Shown here piece by piece: positions 43,801 through 54,800 of a stretch of 64,000 nucleotides of DNA. Within the stretch, counting starts at the first letter, position 1. Every line of letters begins with the position of its first letter. The position numbers and the translations under genes were made by a program. Source of the stretch: Tribonema minus (taxonomy: Eukaryota > Sar > Xanthophyceae > Tribonematales > Tribonemataceae); NCBI GenBank assembly GCA_017506865.1, contig JAFCMP010000516.1:248001-312000 (forward strand), written 5' to 3'. Below the pieces are notes generated by a model. It was given only the letters and a program-made list of their open reading frames with translations, ran no database searches and was not told where the DNA came from.

Positions 43801-46800
43801 ACTCAGGACGCGATGAAGCCCAGATGACGAACATCAAGCAGGTATTTGCTGTTTACCTGTTACGAACCGTTGCTGTTCATCCTGTTACGAACAGTTACGG
43901 TATGCGCGCCGGTCGCTGGCAGCGCGCCCACGCTCATGGCGGCGTACTGCCGTCAGGTATGTAAGTACGTACTTGTGATCTTGTATACTTCTACATAGCA
44001 GCCCCAAGGTGGGCTCGGATTGAGAGGCCATGATAAATAAACTCTAGCTGGGCGAGCCTTTAGGGTTAGGGTTAGGGTTAGGGTTAGGGTTAGCCCTGTT
44101 TTTGCAGGTTTGAACACTACTGGACTGTCGGGGCGCAGAGACGGCGGCTCCGCGTTTGGGCCGCACCCCTCACAGCCGATGTCGTCATCTGTTGAACGAA
44201 AGCATATGTATTTGCACAGAAGGAGTGCGCATGTACTGTGTGTTCCGTCTTGCGTAGGACCAATGATGAACATCAAGCAGGCGTGTACGTCTCATTACTT
44301 CTAGGCATGTACTGAGGGCTAGAGTCAGGAATAGAAGTAGGGTCTAGAGTTAAGGTTATCGCTGGGGCTGGAGGTAGAGTTTTACGGGTTTTTTTCATTT
44401 TCGACTGAAAGTGGATGCGAAGATTGGAGTCATGGTGCCGTACACCACCAGCTGAACTAAGGTTAGGGCTGCATTCAGGATTAGGATCATGTAAACATCA
44501 ACTTACAGAAGTTGCTGGCTGCACATCGCCAGCACCCCATGGCGGGCAAATGCTGTGACCGCAACATGAGCACTGATGTCAACAATGAGGCGTCGACAAA
44601 AAGGTGTTGGCAGTTTTGCCTTGACGGTTGAACTCAATGCGTCAGGCCCCCGGGCCCCCCCTCTTGCAGGAGGACAAGTGGCGGCAGCGCTCAATACCCC
44701 TTGATCGACGAGAACGTACGCACAGCCCTAACCCTAACCCTAGGCTTGCACAGGCCCGCGCGGCACGCAAAACGCCATTCGCGCTCTTCCGGACGCTATT
44801 GAGGGCGGGGCGGCACACTAATTCCAACCCTCCCCCCGCCCTCCCTCCCCCCCCCTTCTTCTTTCAGGAGGGCACGCGGCGGCTGATGATTTTGGCGGGC
44901 TCGCAGCCTATGTGTAGGCATGGCATAGGTGTACTTCAACTTGAAGTTTCTATGATGATCAGAGTCACTGCATCCGACGCCTTGCTGCTGCCCCCCCCCC
45001 GCCTCTTTCAGGAGGGCACGCGGCGGCTGATGGTGAGGGCGCGCACGAATTCTAACCCAACAATACCCCCCGCCCCCCCCCCATATCTCTCAGGAGGGCA
45101 CGCGGCGGCTGATGATTAGGGCGCGCACGCAGCCTATGTGATGGCATGGACGTGTGGCGGCTCTGGTGTACTTCACCTTGAAGTTGGTCTGATGCTCATG
45201 TGCATCGGCGCCTTCGCTGCTGTCCCCCCCCCCCCCCCCCCCCGCCCCCCCGCCCCTTTCAGGAGGGCACGCGGCGGCTGATGATCAGGGTGCGCACAAC
45301 AGAGGGCGACAGCGGTGACGTGAGCCTTACGGTGGTGGCACGGCCAGAGGGGGGAGGGGGGGGGGGGGGGGGGGAGGCTCAGGGGGCCATATCCCGCAAG
45401 AACGCGCAGGTCGTTAAGTTCAAGATCCGGCCGCTGAGCCTGCATCACAGGGTGCACGCGGAGAGGGGGCAAGAAGAGGTAGGTATGGGTACCGCATGTT
45501 ATTCAAGTATTGAAGTATACATGCATCTACACCACATTCAGTATGCAAGTCGTGTAGCCTGCTGAGATGTATACGCTCATGCCTACACCACTGAAAAGCA
45601 CTTGATATACTGTGGTAGTACTGTAACCTGCTGAGATGCACCTCCACATGTATGCAAACATGCCTACACCGCTGAGAAGCACCGCTTTCACTGTGAAAGT
45701 ACTAGACTATAGCCTGCTGTAAAAACAACGCAGTCATCAGTCATCCGGGCTTTCTCGCACTCTGAGCGAGAATTAACGAAAAGTACATTATGGTACATTC
45801 ATGGCCTCAACTACCATCACAGTAGAGAGCACCATATTTTGAAATACTTTTCCATCATGTGGGCCCTGCTCACCAACTTCCCTGGGTCGCGCAAAAGTGA
45901 CCTTCAAAAAGCACAATATCACCCATTATAGCGGACTACCATACATTTGCAACATCGCTTCACATTGGCCCTGCGCACTCATTTCCCTGCGCTGCACAGA
46001 AGTGGCCAGAGCCAGGCGAAGAAGCACCGGGCCCCCCCATGAACGAGCTGCGGCTGACCGGGGGGTTTACCCTGGGGGTCGTGCACGACTGGGTGGCGCA
46101 GTGCCTTCCGGGGGTACCCCCTGAGGCGCAGTCGGACACGATGAACTTGAAGTTCAGAAACGCCTTCACGGGCAGCGTGCTGACGTGCCGCTACCGCAAG
46201 GGGGAGGCCGTGGCGCGGAGGTGAGTGGCCAGTTGAAGTTGCCAGTTGAAGTTGAAGTTGAATTGCACGTGCACGGAGCTTAGCACGTGCGTTGAGCGCT
46301 GGCACATGATGTATGAAGCGGCGCTCAGACTGCAGCGCACAACAAGCCCTGCTGGCTTCTGTATCTGTTTTGAAGGCCATCATGCTAATGGTTGTGTACT
46401 TTTTCAAGTTGCGCACTGCGCAAAATGAAGCAGCACTCAGTCTGCAGCGCAGAGTGCTGCCAGTTGCCGTAGCCGCTGTTGTGTGTGACATGGACTGATT
46501 GTGCACTTACTTGTGTACTCGGCATGCACTAGGTGCGGGCGGTACCACTGACCTCACCCAACTAGCGGTCTCTCATCACTGCTTCTCTCATCTGGCACTG
46601 CTTCTGGAGGGACATGTACACTCTCCGTTCGCAAACGCATTTCTTAAGCGCTGTGAAGGGGCATGAGAGTCCAGGTTAGGGAGTCCTAATAGGGACGTCA
46701 GATCCTCATTCGATGGCCTCGGTGTGCCAGACCCCCCATCTGGCAGCTGTTACTCATGACACCTTCCAGTCGCTTCCCCGCCAGCGAACTGTAACTGACT

Positions 46801-49800
46801 TTGGTGATTGCGCTGCATGATTGGTACTGCGTCATTAATGTTCTTGTTGTTGGAAACGAATCAACAGATCGTAGAGCTCCAAGTGACATTATTATTTTTA
46901 TCACGTCAGTCATCATTGCTACTGTATGACTGGTACTGCGTCTGCAGTGACACCCTGCAGTCGCTTCCCCGCCAACTAAATGCAACTGACTTTAGTGATT
47001 ACTCTGCACGATTGGTACTGCGTCATTATTGTTATCATCATCATTACGTCTCGTTTATCGCTATTGTATGATTGGTATCCTGCCTGCAGCGACAGCGCCA
47101 GCGCGCTAGCATGATTGGTACTGCTTCATTACTGTTATTATTATTACATCATTGATTGTTGTTTGTATTGCATTATTGGTAATGTGTCTGCAGCGACAGC
47201 GCCAGCGCGCTGGCCATTCTCCGCGAGGCGTTCGAGACTGGCGCCATACAGCGGCGCATTCACCTGTCGCACAACTATCAGGTGGGTGCAGGAAATGAAA
47301 GGAATCATTACAAAGTTGCAGCATCATGCGATGTAACTGCAACGCATATGAGATGACCTGCTTGTACTGCAAGAAAGGCTTGTGTTTGAGGCGGGCGCCA
47401 TACAGCGTTGTGTTCACCTGTCGCATAACTACCAGGTGGGTGCAGGGAATGAAAGAATTGTGTTCAAACTGCAGCATCATGCAATGTAACTGCAATGCAT
47501 ATGAGATGACCGTCTTGTACTGCAAGAAAGGCTTGTGTTTGAGGCGGGCGCCATACAGCGTCGTGTTCACCTGGTGCATAGCTACCAGGTGGGCGCAGCG
47601 AAGGAGAAACTTCTGTTGGAGCTGCAGTATCATGCAATCCATTTGCAAGGCATCTGAGATGACCCGCTTCTACATGCAACCTGTAAGAAACGCTTCTGTG
47701 TGAGACGGCCGCCGTCCAGCGGCGCAGCCACTTCAAGTTGTGACACCCCTAACCCTAAATCTAACCCCAACCCTGACCTAACCCTAACACTAACCCAATC
47801 TTTACCAATCAGGCTTGTTTGCAGACAGGGGACAGTCAACGCGATTGAGACGCCTTGCGGTGTACAAGAGACAACCAGCGTTGTACCCACAGAGCATCGT
47901 ACCGGCAGCATGGTTTGTTGTAAATGGCCATCAGGTCCGAACGCCGCACTGCTCATCAATAACGCAATCACCTGTCTCACAGCCATTGGGTCGGTGCTAC
48001 TGATGGCGGTGCTCCCGCAGTTGCCAGCCTTGATTGCACACCGTTTTTTAGGAACAAAATTATGTTCACGTCCAATATGATTTGCAGTTTGGACCTCCCA
48101 TCCAACAACCGTAACCTGTGGTTGCAAGAGACATGGCACAGGAGGTGGCAAGCGTGACCTGCACAGACCCGCACAGTACAAAGGCTTACTTTTGTGTCTA
48201 GACTTTCCAATTGACATGTCGTGATGACATAAGTTGCAACTAGGTACATGGGGCTGTCTTGTAGGGCTCGGAAGTAAGGGGCAAGGGTTAGGGTTTCAGT
48301 AAGCAGCCACAAAGTGCACACTATTATTGTACTGTAATGTCCAGATGCCTGTACATGTGAAGGGCGCAGCATTTAGGGGTAGTCTTCTGGCGTCACCCAG
48401 CTCAAGCATACACGCACGGCTGTGTGCTACATTGATTCAAAAGTGCATCGCCTTGTGGGACCGCACTTGATGTTTTCCTCGCACAGGCATCATGATGGCG
48501 CTTCCGCGCTTGACATTGCAAGATGCACGCGACATGTAATCCTCACTAGTTCTCGATGAGGCCAGGTGGCTGATGTCAAGCCTACTATGAGAGTGGCGAC
48601 AAAGTGTCTCGGTGACAAAGTGTCTCGGTGACAAAGTGTCTCAATGGCGATTGACAATCTTCTGAACGACATCGCCGTATGGCATCACCGCATGTACTCT
48701 GAGCTTGCTACTTCAACACTGCCTACTAACTTGAAGTTTTTTCTGCTGCTCCCGCATGCAGCCATGCCGCGCCAGCGTGCCGCGCATGCTAGACCTGCTG
48801 CGACCGAAGCTTGAAGCGCTGCTGGCCCTCTCGCGGCAGCACGCGCTGATCAATGCCATTCGCGAGCTGGCGCAGGCGGAAGGGGGGGGCGGCGGGGGGG
48901 GCTCCCCCCCCTGGCTGTCCCCCGAGTATGCCAACATTCTCGCCAATGCTACCACGATAGAGAAGGTGAGGGTTGGCACTTGGGTTGGGGTGAGCACGAA
49001 GTAGGGCTAGGGCTTGCGTGCGATCAATGCTATCCGCGAGTTGGCACAGGCGGAAGGGGGCGGCGGGGGGCACCCCCCCCCTGGCTGTCCCCCGAGTACG
49101 CCGGCATCCTTGCCAACGCCACCATGAAAAAGAAGGCGAGGGCTAGGGTTGCGGTGAGCACTCAGTAGGGCTAGGGCTTGCGTGCGATCAATGCCATCTG
49201 AGAGCAGGCGGAAGGGGGCGGCGCGGGGGGGGCGCCCGCCCCCTTGCTGTCCCCCGAGTGTGCCAACATTCTCGCCAACGCTATCACGCTATCACGATGG
49301 AGAAGGTCAGGGCTGGCACTAGGGTTGGGGTGAGCACTAAGTAGGGCTAGGGCTTGCGTGCGCTCGATGCCATCTGAGAGCTGGCGCAGGAAGGGGGGGG
49401 CGGCGCCCCCCCCCCCCCCCCTTGGCTATCTCCCGAGTATGCCAACATTCTTGCCAGTGCTACCACAATAGAGAAGGTGAGGGCTGGCACCGTGGTCAGT
49501 GTCTTTTTGTTAGGGTTAGGGTTACGGTCAGCGTGAGGGTTCAACACAGCATTTTGACCCTAAGGTTTTGTGAAATCGTCCCCAGACAGAGAAATGAGCA
49601 ATTAATGTCAGCCAGCAGGCGCCGCGAATGTTGCTGTAGCGTGAGGCAGTTCCGGTGGCGGTCAAGTTCAGCGTGAGGGTGGCACTTGCAGTTCAATCCC
49701 CCTCCCGGACACTAAGCAGAGCGGGCGGTGACAGTGCCTAACCCTAACCCTAACCCTAACCCTGACAGTGCCGTGATCGCAGTAAGGTGAGGCAGTGTCA

Positions 49801-50528
49801 GGTGCGCTGTACTCTGAAGCGTGATGGATTGTGAGGCGTCATGAAGCGACATCGCCGCAAACGCGCTCGCTTGCGCGAAAGAGATGGCGCGCTGGTGCAG
49901 CCGACAGCTGCGCGACGCTGCTGCTGCGCATCCAGGCATGTCAGCGCGCGTATGATGACAGCCGCCACGCAAATTTGCACCTGCACAAGGAACGGCTGCC
50001 GTTGTACAGGTGTTCAGTACGCCTGGACGCACACTGCGCAGGAGACGCCATTGCAATCTTGAGCACTGCGTGTGTGGGCGGCACGGCAGTGGACCACTGT
50101 ATGTATGTATATAGAAGTATATTACCTCGAAGTGTTGTACTTCTAGATTTCTAGATATTAGGTGTGGAAATATGTAATACGTCGTTACAAGATCCGAGCT
50201 TCAGGACCACATGGTCTTCATTCGCGTATGTACTACCCTGTGTGCTGCACACTGCACCGCTTGAACAAGCTACCCCCACCCCTGCATGTCTTACCAGTCC
50301 GGCACTGCAGCTGACTGGTTCACAAACAACACCTTTCTCTGTGTCCCTGAGCAGGAGTTCAAGGCGCGACCACGAGCGTTGGAATATGTAGGCGGCATCA
50401 TTACGGATCTCTTTGTGGACTGGCACAAGCTGCAGGGCCACGACGTCAAGCACAGGATCCCGGATGTGGAAGCAGCAGTGCTCAGCGGTGACCTCGGCGC
50501 CGCCGCCGGTCTTTTCGCGGAGGCGTGA
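34829..50528 (+). CDS. BBS7: BBSome subunit BBS7
   Basis: The twelve exons are 34829-35266, 36626-36788, 38216-38460, 39275-39478, 40808-40924, 41960-42169, 43502-43621, 45263-45478, 46000-46220, 47194-47281, 48762-48965 and 50355-50528. They join in frame to 799 residues (human BBS7 has 715). Exons 1-5 form the N-terminal beta-propeller (YDLAQVATTSHRGTLALLP, ELVVGRDDGAIQVFGFP, VVGYTTEP). Exons 5-6 form a coiled coil (VRQLQKEVQ, ELQRKVAAEREK). Exons 7-9 form the GAE-like domain (AVYRCQ, FKIRPLSLHHRVH, LTGGFTLGVVHDWV). Exons 10-12 form the platform and alpha-helical end (LRPKLEALLALSRQHAL, LSPEYANIL, EYVGGIITDLFVDW), all in human order. BBS7 is part of the octameric coat that moves membrane proteins in cilia, so the organism has cilia. 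Gly-rich inserts (exons 4, 8 and 11) explain the extra length. Intron phases are 0 except after exon 2 (1) and exon 9 (2). Confidence 0.94.
36238..36625 (+). repeat. Five-copy 77-nt array ending in the exon 2 acceptor
   Basis: Units starting near 36246, 36324, 36402, 36478 and 36554 share TGCTGCAAACTCAACTTCAA and an end resembling CCCGCACCACGCAG. The last unit supplies the real acceptor of BBS7 exon 2 (CGTACAG|GAC). The others end in CAG- or AAG-type acceptor-like words. Confidence 0.88.
36893..36988 (+). repeat. Echo of BBS7 exon 2 tail
   Basis: The copy of the last 29 codons plus donor lies 200 nt downstream of the original (36701-36788). Apart from the first codon (Ala to Thr), all seven differences are synonymous. 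The donor and next bases (GTGCGCAAT) are identical. Confidence 0.95.
37446..37491. repeat. Head-to-head telomere-like repeat
   Basis: About five TTAGGG units are followed directly by about two and a half CCCTAA units, an inverted arrangement like a telomere-telomere junction. It lies in BBS7 intron 2. Confidence 0.95.
37739..37990. repeat. Minisatellite in BBS7 intron 2
   Basis: Five imperfect units share GCGCGTTGA(A/G)CGCTGA and GCCGATGAGGCACGTCAC, with spacing of about 45-65 nt. The units contain a TTGAAGTGCGCG word. No relation to a neighbouring exon was found. Confidence 0.85.
38514..38766 (+). repeat. Echo ladder of BBS7 exon 3 tail
   Basis: Three copies of the last ~40 nt of exon 3 and its donor lie at 38516-38554, 38620-38658 and 38727-38764, about 100 nt apart. 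Similarity decays with distance: the first encodes ELVVGRDDGAIQ unchanged, the third is diverged and has GCGCAC at the donor. Confidence 0.9.
39588..39665 (+). repeat. Echo of BBS7 exon 4 tail
   Basis: The copy carries its own acceptor-like TGTTGCAG and encodes VSAAAYKEVVVLGLSGT, then the same donor GTGCGTCA and the same CTCAAGTACTTGAAG palindrome as the original at 39478. Confidence 0.9.
40672..41375 (+). repeat. Array of BBS7 exon 5 copies
   Basis: A head fragment at about 40688-40720 precedes the exon at 40808-40924. Three further copies follow: 40971-41042 (24 codons, own acceptor TGCTGTAG), 41111-41227 (39 codons, acceptor TTTAG at 41104) and a decayed one ending near 41357. Copies two and three are open, in phase 0 and end in GTGTGT donors beside TTGAAGTT motifs. 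Confidence 0.93.
42185..42600 (+). repeat. Echo ladder of BBS7 exon 6 tail
   Basis: Four copies of the last ~57 nt of exon 6 plus donor (ends near 42249, 42341, 42452 and 42588) encode variants of YRMNVEIPVPIDVVLLQ. One lacks four codons and one has two extra, so length changes are in frame. Each is preceded by an acceptor-like CGCAG or GCAACTAC. Confidence 0.92.
43030..43105. repeat. Interstitial telomere-like tract
   Basis: About twelve TTAGGG-type units with some variants lie in BBS7 intron 6. Confidence 0.95.
43700..43960 (+). repeat. Echoes of BBS7 exon 7 tail
   Basis: Two copies of the last ~20 codons with donor lie at 43720-43778 and 43898-43956. The first encodes VCAPAAGSAAALMAVCRCQ (two replacements); the second is more diverged but open. 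Confidence 0.92.
44057..44096. repeat. Interstitial telomere-like tract
   Basis: Six TTAGGG units lie in BBS7 intron 7, between the exon 7 tail echoes and the exon 8 head echoes. A short CCCTAA tract follows at 44727-44742. Confidence 0.95.
44855..45135 (+). repeat. Echo array of BBS7 exon 8 head
   Basis: Three copies of the pyrimidine tract, acceptor and head (TTTCAG|GAGGGCACGCGGC, EGTRRLM codons) lie at about 44855-44905, 44992-45045 and 45070-45130, upstream of the real exon at 45263. An ACTTCAACTTGAAGTT palindrome accompanies the first (44934-44950), and a similar ACTTCACCTTGAAGTT lies at 45170-45185. Confidence 0.93.
46910..47760 (+). repeat. Echoes on both sides of BBS7 exon 10
   Basis: Head copies (CTGCAG|CGACAGCGCCAGCGCGC) lie at about 47083-47107 and, decayed, at 46940. 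Tail copies with donor lie at 47386-47433 and 47543-47588 and encode EAGAIQRxVHLxHxYQ, with a shorter remnant at 47704-47730. The spacer GATTGGTACTGCGTCATTA recurs upstream. Confidence 0.88.
49005..49560 (+). repeat. Echoes of BBS7 exon 11 tail with telomere-like tracts
   Basis: Three copies of the exon 11 second half (from AINAIRELAQAEGG to ANATTIEK) lie at about 49018-49136, 49180-49305 and 49355-49477, about 160 nt apart. GGGCTAGGGCTTGCGTGCG words join them, and a TTAGGG-type tract (49505-49535) follows. The G/C-run lengths vary between copies. Confidence 0.92.
49738..49766. repeat. Short CCCTAA telomere-like tract
   Basis: Four to five CCCTAA units lie in the last BBS7 intron, in opposite orientation to the tract at 49505. 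Confidence 0.9.
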
Positions 50529-51816
50529 ATGCATGGCAATGAATGGTCCGGCGCCCATCGTTGTGATTTCTTGCTTGTCGTTTCACAGTAGATGCGTTGA
50601 ACGGAATTATGACTTCAATACCTTTCTTTCTATCATTGAGAAGCATGTATTGAAGGAGAGTTTGCATGCATTGCCACCGCAGCAGTGGCTGCCATGCTGC
50701 ACTGTCTCAGCTGCGCTACGCACAAGCCACTCGTGTCTGCTGGGGCGTCCAACAACACCATGCTGAACACACGTCATGCTCCCTGCAGATGTTGAAACAC
50801 ATTAATTGTGCAGAACAATAATGGTCAGTTGCGGGCACTATGTGCACCCAAATCAGATCAGAGTCTCAGCGACGCACTTCATGTGCCGCAGAGAATGGTC
50901 TGTCCTCCTGTGGTGAGGGTTTTTGCGGCCTAACAACTGGCAAATACTTGCAAGCAGTTCACAAACAAACATGCTTCGAAGTACACGTGGACTTCTTCAG
51001 AAGGATTGACAAAAACGGTTGCATCATAGCATGTCAATGCAGTGAGATTCGTGACAAATGCAGTGCCATGTCTGCAACGGCAAGTGGCCCTTGAGGGTAC
51101 AGCATGGAGCACTGCTGTCATTGCAGGCCCACACATCGCTGGCGCATGCTGCAGTGCAAGCCTGCGGATTCAGAGACATGCCCACCTCTGTATGTCATGG
51201 ATGTAGAGTTAAGTATGTGCCCAGCCACATTATTGTGTATTGCTTTGCTAGCAACGCTTGTTAGGCTGGCGGAAGGTGCTGAACAGCAAGAGCCCATTAC
51301 CAGTCTGTGTGGGCATCATCCTGTCACAGAAACAGCCATGCAGCGCTATCATGGCAGCGTCTGGGTGGCGAGCAACACATGCATAGTCACCCGGCACGGT
51401 GATTCACATGGGATCATGGGCGAAGGACTCTCTGCGGCTGGTTAAAAGCCTCTGCAGCAGCAAACACTGACCTTGCCCGTCAACATGAGTGTGTCAACCA
51501 TCATTACCTATGAACTGTGCACTGCCAAAGGCAGCAGTGCTCCAGCCCGCCTTCAGTGGTGAAAAAAGCTGCATCGAGGTAGGAATCGAACCCTCAGCTC
51601 TCTCTGCAGCAAAGCAAACATCAGAATGGCGGCAAAAGGCAAGACACACACACTCATTGCTCTGGCCTGCAGCGCCGGTGTTGCTCTCGCAGCAGCATAA
51701 ATTTGACGTCCATATTCTGCTGCTCTTGATTGCCTGCAGCTGCTGTGGTGCACACTTGAGTGGGTGCTGAGACACACACACATCGCCAGGCGGTTCCTGC
51801 TACGACAGCCGCTGTC
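50529..51816. other. Intergenic, BBS7 to TFIIIC subunit
   Basis: The composition is more balanced than that of the introns. No exon or echo is seen. A B-box-like Pol III element lies at 51582-51592 on the minus strand, listed separately. Confidence 0.55.
51562..51592 (-). promoter_or_regulatory. B-box-like Pol III element with T-run
   Basis: The minus strand carries GGTTCGATTCC (51592-51582), a perfect match to the tRNA B-box consensus GGTTCGANTCC. Fourteen nt later comes TTTTTT (51567-51562), like a Pol III terminator. No A-box or cloverleaf is found upstream of it, so this is not a recognisable tRNA. It lies 225 bp before the start codon of a gene whose product family binds B-boxes. Confidence 0.5.
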
Positions 51817-54800
51817 ATGGCGGCGACCGCAGCAGACATCGATACAGAGAGCCTCTGGAGGAGGGCTGTGGAGGAAGTGGCGCTGGAGGGCTCCAGCGGG
51901 TGCACTGCAACAAAGCTTTTTCAGCTGCTATCGCTCAACGATGAGCTGCTACAGCAGTGGCTGTGGCGCACCGTGGTGCAGCAGGATGGGTCTGAGGTGA
52001 CGATTCAGGCGCCTGCAGGGCACGTCAGCGAGGAGCCTGAGGCACAGAGTCCAGCAGGTAAGGTGCTTGCAAACGTCGGCGGAGCAAATAGCTGATAGCG
52101 CCTGACTTGGGTGCGCCGGCAGCAAAGCAGGATCCTGCACGCGGTAGTTGATGCCAGTTGATAACCATGCAGTGCTTGTGTTGCCTCAAAGTTAGGCACA
52201 GAAAATTTTGCGCTGCACCGCAGTCAGCACACATCATCTTCACGCAGACGTGCGCAGTGGCGCCACTGCCCCGGAATATTTGTGCAGCACCAACTGCCAT
52301 TTGCAGCATAATTTGCTACCACCTGAACTCAGTGTCATTGCTGCGTGCATCATGCCAACGCACCGATAAATCATCGTGTACACTGCTTTGCCAACTGCGA
52401 CCATCAAACGCGATACCACTGGTGCTGCGTGCAACGTCGCTACTGCACAGCCCATCGCGGGTTGAACCTGTGCTGTGCTTGCTGTAACTGACATGCTGCA
52501 GCCTCGCGTCCGCTACTTCGTCACCGTTGACGCTGCGTGCAAAGAAGGATGACAACAAAGGTGGCCAGCTTCTCTGCAAACCCTAGCTGCCTCATTATGC
52601 TGAGCGCTGCCTGCGTGCAATGCGGCCGCTGGCATCTGTACACCAATTCACCGCTTACACCCCTGATGCACCAACATACAGACACGCATTGCAGCTTCAC
52701 CGCCGCTCGCACCTCGCTCTCACCACGCCAATGGCAGCAGCGGCGGCGGCAGCAGCAGCGGCGGCGGCGGCAGCGGCGGCGGCGGCAGCAGCGGCGGCAG
52801 TGGAGGACGGAGTGCCAGATGGCAACGTGGTGTTGGTCGCTTCGCATGTGGTGCGCTCTCGCGTTCTCGGCATCATACCGGGGGCGCTGGTGCCCACTGA
52901 TCACTTGAGCGCGGAGAAGGCCAAGGCGAGTCAAACATGAGTCATTTTCTGAGTCAAACACGAGTCGTTCCTGCAAGGAACAGAGGTGTTGCTCGTTCAG
53001 AGCTATGTTGTGTCGCTTTCGCTGCTCCTGTGCTGCGATATGTGTCGAGACTAGCCCGCAGCTGCATCAACATCACCGTGATGCTCGTGCGCAAGCGCCG
53101 CACCTGACACGCAAGCCGACCTGTATGAAGCCCATCTCTCCAGCAGTTAACTCTATGAATTGTCACTTTCATGTCCTCCTCACGCGCGACGCATAGCACC
53201 TAGCAACACCAGTTGAAACCCACCTCTCAGACTCTCGTTCAGGAAAACGTGGACATGCAGTCGCTGGGTGCACACTCTGCGCCCGACGAACCCTAACCCT
53301 AAACCCTACTGCTCGCACATCATCGCACCAGGGCCACATGGACGTGCGGCTCCTGGTCGCAGTTGCGTGCACACGCGGCGCATAGCTCCCATCATGACTA
53401 CTTCTTAATCGACCACTTCAATATGCAGTCGCTGGAGCTGACAATGCGCGCGCTCAGCACGTAATTCATCATAACTGTACACCCGTACTCCCGAACTTCA
53501 ACACAGGACCACCTAGGCATGCGCCTCCTGGACGCGGTGGCGCGCACGCACGGCGCACAGCTGCTATTAGCGCAAGTCTCTAAACCAGGAGCACCTCAAC
53601 ATGCGGTCGCTGGAGCTGACAGCGCGCACGCTCGGCGCCTATTTCATAGTTCTAACCCCAACTATCATTGTCGAAAACAGGACCACATGGACATGCGCCT
53701 CCTGGACGCGGTGGCGCGCACGCGCAGCGCAGAGCACCTCACAACACAGCGCATAGCGCCTATCAACGTACCTCCCACGCCATGACCACCTCGCCACAAG
53801 GCTGCGCACGCTCAAACTCGCCACTGAAACCCCCGCAAACCGAGAAACTCCTCGCAAAACCGCCTCCCAGGACCACATGGACATGCGCCTCTTGGACGCG
53901 GTGGCGCGCACGCGTGGCGCCGGCACGACGCTGCTATTAACGTATCTCCCAAACCAGGAATACGGCTGCCAGGGCCACTAGCGCGCACGCTCGCTTTGCG
54001 ACTCAAACCGTGCTCCTCGCAAAACTTCCTACCAGGACCACATGGACATGCGCCTCCTGGACGCGGTGGCGCGCACGCGCAGCGCACAGCTCCTTTTTCA
54101 AAACATACCTCTCAAACCCTAAAAGCAGCACGGCCTTGCCATAAGGCCGCCGAGTCTGCTAGCGCGCAGGATATGCACCTGACTTGCCCCTCGTACCTTG
54201 CTCGCACCACTTTGCACCAGGACCACATGGACATGCGGCTCTTGGACGCAGTAGCGCGCACGCGCGGCGCCGGCACGACGCTGCGCGAGTGCGCACTGGC
54301 CATCATGCCGCCCCCCGCGGAAGACGCAGTTGCTGATCCCACAGACGCCCTGGCCAAGAAGTTCGAGAAGAGCCTGTACCACAGCTTGGATAGGCTCGTC
54401 GCGCGTGGGCTCGTGTGCAAGCGCCAGCAGTGGGGCAAGGTGAGCGCTGCTGCTACCAAACCTACTGTGTGCTGTTGCCCCGGGTGCTGACCAGGTATGT
54501 AGGTACGGCGTGCTAATCCTAACCCTAACCCTAAGGTCCGCATGGCGCCAGCAGGCGAGTCTGTCATGCCGAGAACTACTCCACCCCGTATGTGGCTTGA
54601 GTGGGGCGAGCGGAGCGTTGTGCTGTTGCCGCTGAGCGCTGCCGGCAGCGGGGCTAGGGTTGGGTTAGGGTTAGGGGCGGGCTGCCGTGCCAGTGCAATT
54701 TGCAGCTCCCACACAGAGCCCAGGTGATCGACGCGAGCGGAAAATAGATGATCAACCTTCTTCACTCAAAATATGTCAGGATCACCCGGGCAAATGTATG

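Noticed and set aside
51560-51660. Possible tRNA gene on the minus strand
   Set aside because: Only the T-arm/B-box part and a T-run are present. The T-stem has one mismatch, and no A-box, D-arm or matching 5' acceptor strand could be found at the expected distance. It is kept as a B-box-like element instead.
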